Positions 8,195 through 16,316 of a DNA stretch of 64,000 bases are shown here, piece by piece (position 1 is the first letter of the stretch; every line of letters begins with the position of its first letter). The DNA is from Anaerolineales bacterium. GTDB taxonomy: Bacteria > Chloroflexota > Anaerolineae > Anaerolineales > UBA4823. Position numbers and translations under genes: made by a program. Location: NCBI GenBank assembly GCA_020060465.1, contig JAGVAD010000007.1, positions 152,608 through 216,607 of the forward strand, in the 5' to 3' direction. The notes below the pieces were generated by a model, which was not told the DNA's origin, searched no databases, and saw only the letters and a list, made by a program, of their open reading frames with translations.

Positions 8195-9222
8195 AACCGT
8201 TTGCCTTACTCGTTCCCTTGCTGATTCTCACTATGCTGGCTTGCTCGCTCTCCTTTCCCTTTGAGAACGGGGATGAGGTCAGACTCCCTTCTCCTACCGG
8301 AGAAGGGGACAGGGCTGAGGGGGCGCCTGCCTCTGTTCCCTCAGATATTCCCACCGTGACAGTTTCCTACCCTATCGCCCCGCTGAACCTCCTGCCGCAT
8401 AACACCACACCGCCATACCGGCGCGGCAACTCTCTCAACCCCACGCAGGCGGATGTCACTTATTGCACAATGAACGGCGTGGAACTCAAAATGGATTTGT
8501 ATTACCCGCCCTCCGGCGCAGATTCTTCACTGCCGGTCACCGTCTATGTTCACGGCGGAGGCTGGAGCAGCGGCGATAAACGCGATGGCGCCGGCGCGCT
8601 CGAAATCCCAGTGTTGCAGCAGGCGAGCTTTCTGGTGGCTGCTGTCAACTACCGTCTCGCTCCGCAGTATCTTTTCCCGACCATGATTGAGGATGTCAAA
8701 TGCGCCATCCGTTCCCTGCGCGCCCACGCAGACGAATATAACCTCGACCCGAACCGAATCGGCGCCTGGGGCGGCTCGGCAGGCGGGCATCTTGTGGCTT
8801 TGCTGGGCACATCCGACGAGAGCGCAGGCTTCGACGTGGGCGAGTATCTTGAATATTCGAGCCGATTGCAAGCCGTGGTGGATATGTTCGGTCCCGCCGA
8901 CTTCGCTGTTCCATTTGCAGGCGGGTACAAGAAAGCTGCAAACGTCTTTCGGGGCTTCGACATCGCGCTTGCCAGCCCGGTCACCTATGTTACTGCCGAC
9001 GATCCGCCATTCCTGATTCTACACGGCGATTTGGACCGACTTGTCCCGCTCGACCAATCCCAGCGCCTGCTGGCCGCCCTGCAAACGGCTGGCGTCCCTG
9101 CCGAACTGGTCGTGGTGAAAAACGCCGGGCATGGCTTCAAGCCGATGAACGGACAAATCAGCCCCACGCGGCGCGAGATCATGCAGAAAGTGGTGCAGTT
9201 CTTTGATGAGATTTTGAAATGA
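8191..9222 (+). CDS. Lipoprotein alpha/beta hydrolase (BD-FAE/HSL-type esterase)
   Basis: A 343-aa protein with lipobox LTMLAC (Cys18). The catalytic domain (~90-343) shows the oxyanion motif HGGGW (121-125), the nucleophile elbow GGSAGG (194-199, Ser196), an acid in HGDLDRLVP, and a His in NAGHGFKP, so the triad is complete. This is typical of carboxylesterases of the BD-FAE/hormone-sensitive-lipase group. The segment after the lipobox (residues ~25-48) is encoded by a repeat-like insertion containing a 22-bp palindrome. ATGA overlaps exist with both neighbours, so the four lipoproteins form an operon. Confidence 0.85.
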   Translation: MKPFALLVPLLILTMLACSLSFPFENGDEVRLPSPTGEGDRAEGAPASVPSDIPTVTVSYPIAPLNLLPHNTTPPYRRGNSLNPTQADVTYCTMNGVELKMDLYYPPSGADSSLPVTVYVHGGGWSSGDKRDGAGALEIPVLQQASFLVAAVNYRLAPQYLFPTMIEDVKCAIRSLRAHADEYNLDPNRIGAWGGSAGGHLVALLGTSDESAGFDVGEYLEYSSRLQAVVDMFGPADFAVPFAGGYKKAANVFRGFDIALASPVTYVTADDPPFLILHGDLDRLVPLDQSQRLLAALQTAGVPAELVVVKNAGHGFKPMNGQISPTRREIMQKVVQFFDEILK

Positions 9223-10214
9223 GACCCATTCTCTTGTTCCTTTTTGGGTTGACGCTGGCCGCCCTCGTATGCTCGCTGACGGGCACGCTCGCAGCGGAGA
9301 CTCCAGCCACAGAAACCGCGACCCAGCCCCAAGTCCTGACCAATGCAGCAGTCCAGCCTCCCAACCTGCCTGCGGTGAAAATCACCCGCACGCTCACCCA
9401 CGACGGCCGCGAGCGCAGTTACATCTTATATGTGCCTGCCTCGCTCGACGGGAGTCAGCCGCTTCCGCTGGTTTTTGTCTTTCACGGCGGTTCCGGCAAT
9501 GCCCAAAATGCCGTTCACATGACCGAATTCAACCAAGTTGCTGACCAAAATGGTTTCCTGGCAGTCTATCCCAACGGCACAGGCCGCCTGGGCAGCGACA
9601 AACTGCTCACCTGGAACGGCGGCGCCTGCTGCGCCTATGCCCAGGAAAACAACGTGGACGATGTCGGTTTTGTGCGCGCCATTGTGGCAGATTTGCAAGC
9701 CCTGACGGAGATTGACCTCAAGCGCATCTACGCCACGGGCATGTCCAACGGCGGGATTCTCTCGCATCGGCTGGGGTGCGAAGCCGCCGAACTGTTCGCT
9801 GCCATCGCGCCGGTGGCGGGGACGCTCAATTTCTCCCCCTGCAATCCCTCCCAGCCTGTTTCGGTGCTGATGTTTCACGGCACGGCAGACCAGCATTTGC
9901 CGTATGACGGCGGCGTCGGCTCCGAATCTTTGGTCGGGGTGGATTTCGCCTCGGTGCAGGAATCCGTTGACTTCTGGACGACGTTCAACGGTTGTAACCC
10001 CCAGCCGCAAACCGACTTCTTTGCCGACATCCAGCATCGGGTCTGGAGCGGGTGCTGGGAGGGGACGGGGGTGGAACTGTACACCATCCTGGGCGGCGGT
10101 CATGCCTGGCCGGGGGGCAATTCATCTGGCCGCGCCGGCGCCGACCAGCCCACGCAGAGCATCTCCGCTTCGCAGTTGATATGGGAGTTTTTCGCCGCGC
10201 ATCCGAAACCGTAG
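9219..10214 (+). CDS. Lipoprotein esterase of the PHB depolymerase / LpqC (CE1-like) family
   Basis: A 331-aa protein with lipobox LAALVC (Cys18). The catalytic core starts with RSYILYVPASL, then LVFVFHGGSGNAQNA (oxyanion loop), FLAVYPNGTG, the nucleophile GMSNGG, an Asp in FHGTADQHLPYDGG and the His in GGGHAWPGG. This is the pattern of the polyhydroxybutyrate depolymerase/feruloyl esterase family (COG3509). It is likely an extracellular esterase on polymeric or plant-derived esters; the substrate is not determinable. Its stop codon TAG lies in a GTAG next to another small GTAGG...TCC palindrome. Confidence 0.85.
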   Translation: MRPILLFLFGLTLAALVCSLTGTLAAETPATETATQPQVLTNAAVQPPNLPAVKITRTLTHDGRERSYILYVPASLDGSQPLPLVFVFHGGSGNAQNAVHMTEFNQVADQNGFLAVYPNGTGRLGSDKLLTWNGGACCAYAQENNVDDVGFVRAIVADLQALTEIDLKRIYATGMSNGGILSHRLGCEAAELFAAIAPVAGTLNFSPCNPSQPVSVLMFHGTADQHLPYDGGVGSESLVGVDFASVQESVDFWTTFNGCNPQPQTDFFADIQHRVWSGCWEGTGVELYTILGGGHAWPGGNSSGRAGADQPTQSISASQLIWEFFAAHPKP

Positions 10215-10236
10215 CGTAGGATTTATCCTGCACTCC
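10212..10236. repeat. Small GTAGG palindrome after lipoprotein operon
   Basis: GTAGCGTAGG followed by the palindrome AGGATTTATCCT. It begins at the stop codon of the upstream esterase and resembles the solo REP-like elements elsewhere in the window. It could also act as a weak transcript end. Confidence 0.4.
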
Positions 10237-10287
10237 CAACACAACAGAATTGAGCGTAAAAAGTCTCTCTCCCTGCTCCTGATTCTC

Positions 10288-10506
10288 TTGTTTGCCATCC
10301 TCTTGCTTGTCAGCGGAATGGCGCCCTCGAACCGCTATGAGCTTGCCCCTATTGTCTTTGGCGGGCAGGGCAGCATCCCTGCCGACATGGATGTCGCTCT
10401 GCATGGATTGGCATTCCCGTTGTTCAGTCTCCATATCCTGCTGCATATTTTGGCTGCTCTCTACTATCAATTCATTCGCCGCGATAACCTGCTCGCGCGC
10501 ATGTGA
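10288..10506 (+). pseudogene. Cytochrome b561 C-terminal fragment
   Basis: About 72 codons with two hydrophobic helices and the ending LHILLHILAALYYQFIRRDNLLARM. This matches the last helix and the characteristic F-x-R-D-x-L-L-x-R-M tail of bacterial cytochrome b561/YceJ proteins, with a haem-ligand type His. Full-length members have four helices (about 170-190 aa). The reading frame extends upstream only through about 20 further codons without a usable start, so the N-terminal half is missing. Probably a remnant; translation from TTG 10288 cannot be excluded. Confidence 0.55.
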
Positions 10507-10808
10507 TACGGAAGATGGGCCTCCCCAACCCGTTGCGGTTTCTTCGCATCGTATCCATCCAGATGTCCGTTCTGCTTATGTTCATCTCAAGGCAGCTGAC
10601 CTGGAACGTCAACTTGTTTTTTTACCAGAACGCGCTGCGATTGGAGTTAAACTGGCGCGAAGAAATGAGCGCCGGGTTGGGGGTGGGCGGGCATGATCCG
10701 GCGCACCTGACGCAAATCGAAAACGGCAAACGCTATCGCGGCGTGCCCGGACTCTATCACTTTGCCATTCTCTTTCTCAACCGTCGCGAACTGGCGCGCC
10801 CCGGGTAG
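10503..10808 (+). CDS. Hypothetical protein, possibly a fragment
   Basis: 101 codons starting with a GTG that overlaps the stop of the cytochrome b561 fragment. It has one hydrophobic segment (LRIVSIQMSVLLMF) and a polar region with IENGKRYRGVPGLYHF. No family was recognised. It ends at a TAG in GGGTAGGC. It lies in a decayed stretch and may be the tail of a disrupted membrane protein rather than an active gene. Confidence 0.3.
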   Translation: MIRKMGLPNPLRFLRIVSIQMSVLLMFISRQLTWNVNLFFYQNALRLELNWREEMSAGLGVGGHDPAHLTQIENGKRYRGVPGLYHFAILFLNRRELARPG

Positions 10809-10959
10809 GCGGCCATCGTCAGGTCGGCCATGCCTGCGTTGATGATGAGGGTGTTTTCAGTCAACATTCTGTGCCAACAAATCGAGGCGGCGCCCGTTTT
10901 TTTGCCTTGCGTCCGAGCGCCAGGGCGATGTCAGTGGCGGTTTCTGACGCCTTGCCCAT

Positions 10960-11409
10960 TCAACAATGCTCCAGCACGAATATCGCTCGCTGGCGGCTCT
11001 TTTCAAAATGCGACTCATAGGCGGGCCAGATTTTGATTAAACGCGGCCAGTAAGAGTCAATCTCCGCCTGCGTGGCCTCGCGGGCGTGATATTCGCCAAT
11101 TTCAGGTCCAATTTGCAGCCTGGCTATCGGATGTGCGCGCAGGTTGATGACCCAGGGGTTTGTTCGCTCGAAACCGGGGTTGACGTTGCAAACGATAATC
11201 CGACTTCCATCCCGAAGATAGTAGAGCGGAGTCGTTCGCTCCTTGCCGCTGAGTCGCCCCCGGGTTGTCAGGAGCAAAACGCCCCTGTCTGCGCCAGAAG
11301 AGGCAAATATCCTGCCGCCCGATGTACGATAGAGGAAGCGGTGAACGGGCGCGATGATGTGCTTGATGACCCACACTCCCAAACGTGTTGCGCCTAGACG
11401 GTTAAACAT
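10960..11409 (-). CDS. F420-type nitroreductase family protein (deazaflavin-dependent)
   Basis: A 149-aa protein. The start at 11409 (MFNRLGATRLG) is chosen because TAGGAGAG lies 8-13 nt upstream and the length fits the family; longer in-frame readings to 11484 or 11547 lack this. The split-barrel core has VLLLTTRGRLSGKERTTPL, IVCNVNPGFERTNPWVINLRAHP and a C-terminal AYESHFEKSRQRAIFVLE. This matches the Ddn-like F420H2-dependent family (PF04075). First of three such proteins here. The 150 bp after its stop hold only short readings that look like remnants. Confidence 0.82.
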   Translation of the reverse strand: MFNRLGATRLGVWVIKHIIAPVHRFLYRTSGGRIFASSGADRGVLLLTTRGRLSGKERTTPLYYLRDGSRIIVCNVNPGFERTNPWVINLRAHPIARLQIGPEIGEYHAREATQAEIDSYWPRLIKIWPAYESHFEKSRQRAIFVLEHC

Positions 11410-11543
11410 GCGATTCTCTCCTATAAACAACCTGCGAATGTCTCGAAGCGTCTCTAACGAGAACAGTTCAGAAGGTTTACTCATAAGCCTGGTTGAGCCG
11501 CTCGAACCTTGGGGACGCGCCGCCCTCTCCAAACGCGGGCGAC

Positions 11544-12050
11544 TCAATCTTCCAAAATTTGTTTGGGGCGCGGTGAAAGTGTCTCCGGCCCATAACGGCG
11601 AACAATCAGGATGAAGGCCAGGATGACTGCCGCAGTGAGAGCCGCTGCCACCGCGCCTTCACTGCCTGCGACCGCCGCATTGTACCCGCCATGCCACAGA
11701 ATGGTCGCCAGCAGGCTGCCGCCGGTGCTATTGTAGAGCCAGGTCAGCAGCATTGCCCCGGCGACAATGCTGACCATAAAGGCCAGCACGGAAAACAGCG
11801 AGAGTTCATAGTTGTAGAAAAAAGCCGGAGCGTGCCAGCCCGCCCACAGCAGTCCCAAAATGAACGAGGCGTCGCGCGCACTGTAACGGGCTTGCAAACG
11901 CGGCAGGGCAAAACCGCGCCAGCCGGTCTCTTCTCCCAACCCGGAAATGAGAATCCATGCCAGCCAGCCGGTCAGCCAGTTCAGCTCGGGCCACTCGGTC
12001 ACCTGACCAAAGCCGCCCGCCGCTTGCCAGTTTCCCGTGAGCAGGCGCAT
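11544..12050 (-). CDS. CPBP intramembrane metalloprotease, 5'-truncated
   Basis: 168 aa with the CPBP (Abi/Rce1-like) motifs EETGWRGFALPRL (glutamate pair), LWAGWHAPAFFYNY and LWHGGYNAA, which hold the metal His and Asn. The hydrophobic profile fits about five helices, but family members usually have 220-300 residues. Coding-like sequence (SPGAVVLVMRLLTG) continues upstream of the first ATG into an in-frame TAG near 12075. A 9-bp terminal-inverted-repeat element follows at 12131. The gene has therefore probably lost its 5' part; activity is uncertain. Confidence 0.7.
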   Translation of the reverse strand: MRLLTGNWQAAGGFGQVTEWPELNWLTGWLAWILISGLGEETGWRGFALPRLQARYSARDASFILGLLWAGWHAPAFFYNYELSLFSVLAFMVSIVAGAMLLTWLYNSTGGSLLATILWHGGYNAAVAGSEGAVAAALTAAVILAFILIVRRYGPETLSPRPKQILED

Positions 12051-12130
12051 GACGAGGACAACCGCGCCGGGTGAAATCGCCTATGATTTTTCCTGCACGA
12101 AATGTGACCTTTGGCGCAAATACCTATTCC

Positions 12131-12219
12131 TGTCATTGCGCGGAGGCGTTTTGTGCCGACGAAGCAATCTCCACACTGCGAATTTGGGGATTGCTTCGCA
12201 AAAAACGCTCGCAATGACA
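12131..12219. repeat. MITE-like inverted-repeat element, copy 1
   Basis: An 89-bp element bounded by the perfect inverted repeat TGTCATTGC / GCAATGACA. A second nested pair, GAAGCAATCTCC / GGGGATTGCTTC (one mismatch), lies inside. A related element with the same two motif pairs is at the right end of the window. It carries no coding capacity. Elements with this CATTGCG...AAGCAATC...GATTGCTTC...CGCAATGAC layout are common in bacterial intergenic DNA. Confidence 0.75.
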
Positions 12220-12243
12220 CTGTGGCTGAGTAGATACTACACC

Positions 12244-13191
12244 TTACTGATCGGGCTGGGGAATATGACCGGAAAGATTACGGAAGAACGCCACCGTCAG
12301 CCCGACGGCAAAGGCGCCCAGCACCATCCACGAGCCAACCATGCCGATATACACGCCGATGGGGAAAATCAACCCGGCCAGGGTCTGGCTCACCGTTTGG
12401 GCAAGGACGACCACCCCCACCAGCGAAATCAGGATGAGCAGCGGGGCGGCGAGCAGATAGCCGAGCGGTTTGCGCTGTAAGAGCAGGATCGCCGTCAGGA
12501 CCGTCGTTGGGACGATGATCGCCAGGTCCAGCCCATGCGTGAACAGCGTCGTGTAGGGGCCGAGGACTTCGGGCGCGGTCCCGCTCAGGAGCGGGGGGAG
12601 CAATTCGCTCGTCCAGACCAGCAGCGTGCCGAAACCGGCCACGAACAGGAAAATCGCCATGCCGCGCCGCGGAAATCCCGGCTGGACTCGTTGTGCGAGC
12701 GCGTCCGCGTCCAGACTCGTCAGGGCAAGCACAACCGCGAAGAAACAGGCGGAAAACATGGCGGTATAGACCAGGAACAACGAGTTAAAAGCCGCCGAAA
12801 AAGTCATGGACGCGCTGTTGTAGAGAAAGTAAAACAGCACGCCGGTCAACGCGATGGGCGCATTTTGGGAGCCGCGCCGGGCAAGCCGGTAAAAGAGGAC
12901 CAGCAACGGCAGACTGATGAACAGGGTGACGGCATCGGTACCGCGAAAACCTGCCCCGGCTAAAAGCGAATCTCTGGCGTATACGCCGCGCCCATACATC
13001 TCGACCTGCTGACCGCGCAGGGTCTGGAAGGTGTAAGCGCCTTGCCCACCCTGCCAGAACAGCCCTGTTCCGGCAGTAATGAGCGACAGCACGACAATCA
13101 GGGGAATCAGCCAATGGAAAAAGGCGGGGAACGTCTGTGTCTTGGGCATGGTCGGGGACGAGCCATGCGCGTTTTGAACAGCGGATTTCAT
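12244..13191 (-). CDS. Hypothetical polytopic membrane protein
   Basis: A 315-aa protein with about eight hydrophobic helices. One periplasmic-type loop (GQQVEMYGRGVYARDSLLAGAGFRG) lies between the first two helices. The ending FFRNLSGHIPQPDQ is polar. No known family was recognised. The start at 13191 (MKSAVQNAHG) has AAGGAG 9 nt upstream. The neighbours are the truncated CPBP protease and the beta-helix protein, neither of which indicates a role. Confidence 0.7.
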   Translation of the reverse strand: MKSAVQNAHGSSPTMPKTQTFPAFFHWLIPLIVVLSLITAGTGLFWQGGQGAYTFQTLRGQQVEMYGRGVYARDSLLAGAGFRGTDAVTLFISLPLLVLFYRLARRGSQNAPIALTGVLFYFLYNSASMTFSAAFNSLFLVYTAMFSACFFAVVLALTSLDADALAQRVQPGFPRRGMAIFLFVAGFGTLLVWTSELLPPLLSGTAPEVLGPYTTLFTHGLDLAIIVPTTVLTAILLLQRKPLGYLLAAPLLILISLVGVVVLAQTVSQTLAGLIFPIGVYIGMVGSWMVLGAFAVGLTVAFFRNLSGHIPQPDQ

Positions 13192-13257
13192 GATTGCTCC
13201 TTTTCACGATTGCCAATCGCATCCATAAACGTACCAAATTTTCGCCGGTTTGATGGG

Positions 13258-15012
13258 TTACCGTACAATCAAGGGCAAGTAGATTTTTTTGGAGGGTGCC
13301 GGAATCAGATATTCATACGCCCCCAGATCGGGGAGAGCATCCCGCGCAGCCAAATCGAAATCTCGCGTCAGGGGCGGCGTGAGGACCAGGGCTTGATCCC
13401 GAGCCGGGCTGACTGCACTCAGGTGCAAATTCGTGGGGGCGCTCACAAAACCGGGATCGCCTACCCAATAAATTGTGCCTGTGTAAACCTCAGGGGTGCG
13501 AGAGAAGAAATTGTGGCTCAGGTTGAAAGTCCCGGTCAGCACCCAGTCCTCATCGGTAATCAGCGGGAACCCGGCGGGAATATCGAAGATGTTGTTTCTG
13601 AAATGCACGCCGTTGTCGCTGCCATCGCCTGTGTCGTAGTGCAGATACAGCCCGCCGTTGATGTTGTGAATCGTATTATGGTAAATCATTACCGCCTGCG
13701 TGTGATCGCCACGTACACCGAAAGCATAGATCGTTTGGGTGACCCTTACGGTGTTGTAGATGATGTTATTGAAAATATGCACATTCTGCGTGAGAATATC
13801 GTCCGTATCACCGCCAGCCTCCACGCCGATGATATAAATGGGCCCTTCTTCGTAATTCGGGGTGATATTGCGCAGTTCATTGCCGTACACCAGGGTATCG
13901 TTGGCACCCGGTTGAAGGTTGATCGCCCCATTCCAAAAATAATCCAGCGTAAAATCATGGATGACGTTGCCGGCGATGACCGTGCCGCGGTTGTGATACT
14001 CCTTGACCTCGATGGCATTTTCTATCCACGTGTTTGCACTGTGCGAGAGGTCGTTGCCCAGTACGTGGGTGAATTAGGTGTAGTTGCAGGCTTCGCCTTG
14101 CCCGCCTGCGCCGATGTAAATTGCATCGCTCGTCGGGTCGTAGATTTCGTTGTTGATGAAAAAGTTGTAGCGCGCCGGATGGTTTCGGTTGCCGTTCACA
14201 TAGATACCGGTTCCCCGCGATTGGTTGCTGGTGCGGCCGTTGGCAAACACAACATAACTGCCATCCTGAATGTGCAGCCCGCCAGGCGAGTTGGTGAGGT
14301 GAAAGCCATCAATCGTGATGAATGCCACGGGGTTATCCGCCCCGCAGGGGTCAATCCAGCCATCTCCCACATAAAGCAGGGTATAGACATCAAGTCCCGC
14401 GCCATTCAGGGTGACGTAGCCGTTCTGAGGTTCGGCATTACGCAGGTGAATGGGACGTCCCACCGCGGCGGAAAGGCGGGTATCGTCACCCGGCGCGCCG
14501 CTTTCGGCTAAAAGGCTGGCGCCTGCCAGCGTTACCGTGCGGTTGACTGCATCCACCGCGCTGATCTGGTACACGCCGCTGTTGCCTACCCAACTGCGCG
14601 CCAGGTAGAGGTAGTATTCGCCGGGGTGAGCCGCCAGATCAATGCCCGAAAGATCACTGCCCGCAGGAAAAACGACCTGATTTCCGGTCAGGGCTTGCAC
14701 ACCGGTGGTCATGGGCACCACCTCCGCTCCGGATTGGTCAATGCCGACATCTTCGGGGTAGTTCCCGGGGCGCACCGAGATGATGCTGCCCGGTTGCAGG
14801 GTTTGGGCAGTGGCTTCGCCGATGGTTTTGAAAGCCGTGTCCCAACTGCTGCCATCACCTGATGCGGCTACGGCAACATCCACATAGTAGATCGGGGGGG
14901 CGGCTGCGGGGCTGGCAGCCGCCCCACGGTTGCTTCCAAATAACAGCAGGACAGCCCATCCCAATGCCAGGAGGGGGATTCCCATTTTGAGAACACGATT
15001 CCACTTCAACAT
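13258..15012 (-). pseudogene. Secreted parallel beta-helix protein interrupted by an in-frame stop
   Basis: One frame from ATG 15012 (AGGAA upstream) to 13258, with a single in-frame TAA at 14076-14074 after IYIGAGGQGEACNYT. The frame on both sides is the same, and the downstream part continues naturally (FTHVLGNDLSHSANTWIENA). The N-terminus is a signal peptide (LLALGWAVLLLFGSNRGAAA) followed by YYVDVAVAASGDGSSWDTAF. The body has right-handed beta-helix repeats typical of NosD/pectate-lyase-like proteins. The C-terminus ends KKIYLPLIVR, a tail seen in many Chloroflexota secreted proteins. Either a recent pseudogene, a stop readthrough or an assembly error. Confidence 0.8.
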
Positions 15013-15041
15013 TGGCACTTTTCCTTCTTGAGTATCTCCCT

Positions 15042-15812
15042 TCACTCCCAAAAAGACGGGTCGTTCAATACCTGCACCACGCGCCGCCGCACCCAGGGCA
15101 GGCGTTTGAGCAGACCAAAGAACGGCACGGGGATGACTTCCTGGCTGGCGCGCCGCGCCGTCTGCCGGGAGACCGCGCCGCGCTCGGCCAGTTCCCGCCC
15201 GGCTTGCTCGAAAGCCGCCCACACCTGCGGGATTTTCGGAAAGCGCCGCTGCATGGCCTCGGCGTTTTGGGCGGCGAACAGTTCCGAAGCATTGCGAACC
15301 AGCAGCCCAACCTGGCGCGTTTCCATGAAGCGGGCATAGATGCGGAAATACTCGGCGGCGTTGCGCCAGGAAAGCGTCTCCAGGTTGCTGCACACCAGGA
15401 GCGTCACGAACGGCTTGCGGGAAATCGCTGGGTTGACGTGATGATGAATCAGCCCGCCCATCAGGCGCACCTCGGAGATGTCCATCGTGGAGTAGGTGCG
15501 GTCGAGCAGGTTTTTCATCAGCCCGCTCATCGTCATCAGGTAGATGGGCGTGGCAAAGATGAGCAGGTCGGCTTCTGCCATGCGGTCGAAGACGAAGCGG
15601 GCATCGTCTTTATCGTTGTAGACGCATTGCAGGTGATTTTTGTCCTCCTGGCATTGATGACAGGAGAGACAGCGGTTGATTTTCAGGCGCGCCAGGGAGA
15701 GCGTCTCGAACCCGGCCCCGGCTTGCTGGGCGCCTTCGCCCAGGCGCGAAAGCAGCCGGGCGGTGATGCCCCTCTCGCCGCGGTGACTGGCGTTGAGCGC
15801 AAGCAGTTTCAT
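15042..15812 (-). CDS. Flavodoxin-fold NAD(P)H-dependent oxidoreductase / iron-sulfur flavoprotein-like
   Basis: A 256-aa protein. The N-terminus MKLLALNASHRGERGITARLL is the FMN phosphate-binding loop of the NADPH-dependent FMN reductase fold. CLSCHQCQ at residues ~48-55 and a further Cys near 63 resemble the compact cysteine cluster of iron-sulfur flavoproteins (Isf/WrbA-like). FATPIYLMTMSGLMKNLLDR is the second flavin-binding segment. The C-terminal helical extension is specific to this subgroup. It lies 9 nt after the stop of the upstream 148-aa gene, so both are one unit. The electron acceptor is unknown. Confidence 0.85.
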   Translation of the reverse strand: MKLLALNASHRGERGITARLLSRLGEGAQQAGAGFETLSLARLKINRCLSCHQCQEDKNHLQCVYNDKDDARFVFDRMAEADLLIFATPIYLMTMSGLMKNLLDRTYSTMDISEVRLMGGLIHHHVNPAISRKPFVTLLVCSNLETLSWRNAAEYFRIYARFMETRQVGLLVRNASELFAAQNAEAMQRRFPKIPQVWAAFEQAGRELAERGAVSRQTARRASQEVIPVPFFGLLKRLPWVRRRVVQVLNDPSFWE

Positions 15813-15821
15813 GGTCGGTTC

Positions 15822-16268
15822 CTATGCCGCCCGCCGGAAATCGTACCGGGCGAAGTGTTTCCAACTGCCATCGGGCTGCTGGGCGGTGATTTCCAGAGTC
15901 CAGGTATCGCTTTCGGGGAAGTATTCGAAGCGGTCTTTGAAGGCGGTCTGCGGGTACGGGACGATGAACTCGATGACGTTGCCCGCGATACTGCCTGTGC
16001 CGTGGGGGATGGAATACGCCGCGCCGAAGTTATCCATCCAATGCGCAATCACTTGCTGCGATTCGCCGTCGAAACCGATGAAGATGCGGGCTTCGTATTG
16101 CGAAGGCACCTGGACATCGTTCATCGAGATTTCAGTGAACTGCCCTTGCAGGGCTGGGGCAGCCAAGACATTGTATTGAACCGGCTCACCGGTCACGTCG
16201 CCGGTTGCGGTCCAACGCCCGTCCAGTTTTTGCAGGAGCGGGGGGCGATTTTCAGGGTTTGTGGTCAT
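15822..16268 (-). CDS. Hypothetical beta-barrel protein (DUF1579-like)
   Basis: A 148-aa soluble protein opening with LLQKLDGRWTATGDVTGEPV, a small calycin-like pattern in which a Trp follows a Gly near the N-terminus. It continues with IFIGFDGESQQVIAHWMDNFG and YFPESDTWTLEITAQQ. This resembles DUF1579/lipocalin-like stress proteins of unknown ligand. GGAGGA lies before the ATG. It precedes the flavodoxin-fold oxidoreductase by 9 nt, which suggests a shared transcript. Confidence 0.6.
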   Translation of the reverse strand: MTTNPENRPPLLQKLDGRWTATGDVTGEPVQYNVLAAPALQGQFTEISMNDVQVPSQYEARIFIGFDGESQQVIAHWMDNFGAAYSIPHGTGSIAGNVIEFIVPYPQTAFKDRFEYFPESDTWTLEITAQQPDGSWKHFARYDFRRAA

Positions 16269-16316
16269 TTTTCCTCCAATGGAGTGACGTGGTTATGAAT
16301 GTGCTTCATCCGATTT

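Noticed and set aside
10809..10959. Possible diaminopimelate-decarboxylase-like remnant on the minus strand (NAGMADL)
   Set aside because: Only a short match by eye, across frames; not enough to name a gene.
13042..14511. Long open reading on the plus strand (489 codons)
   Set aside because: It lies opposite the beta-helix gene, whose signal peptide, repeats and ribosome site are clear; the plus reading has no homology signal.
15012..16298. Long plus-strand reading of 428 codons
   Set aside because: It covers the antisense of the flavodoxin-fold and DUF1579-like genes; His/Gly-rich composition is that of a shadow.
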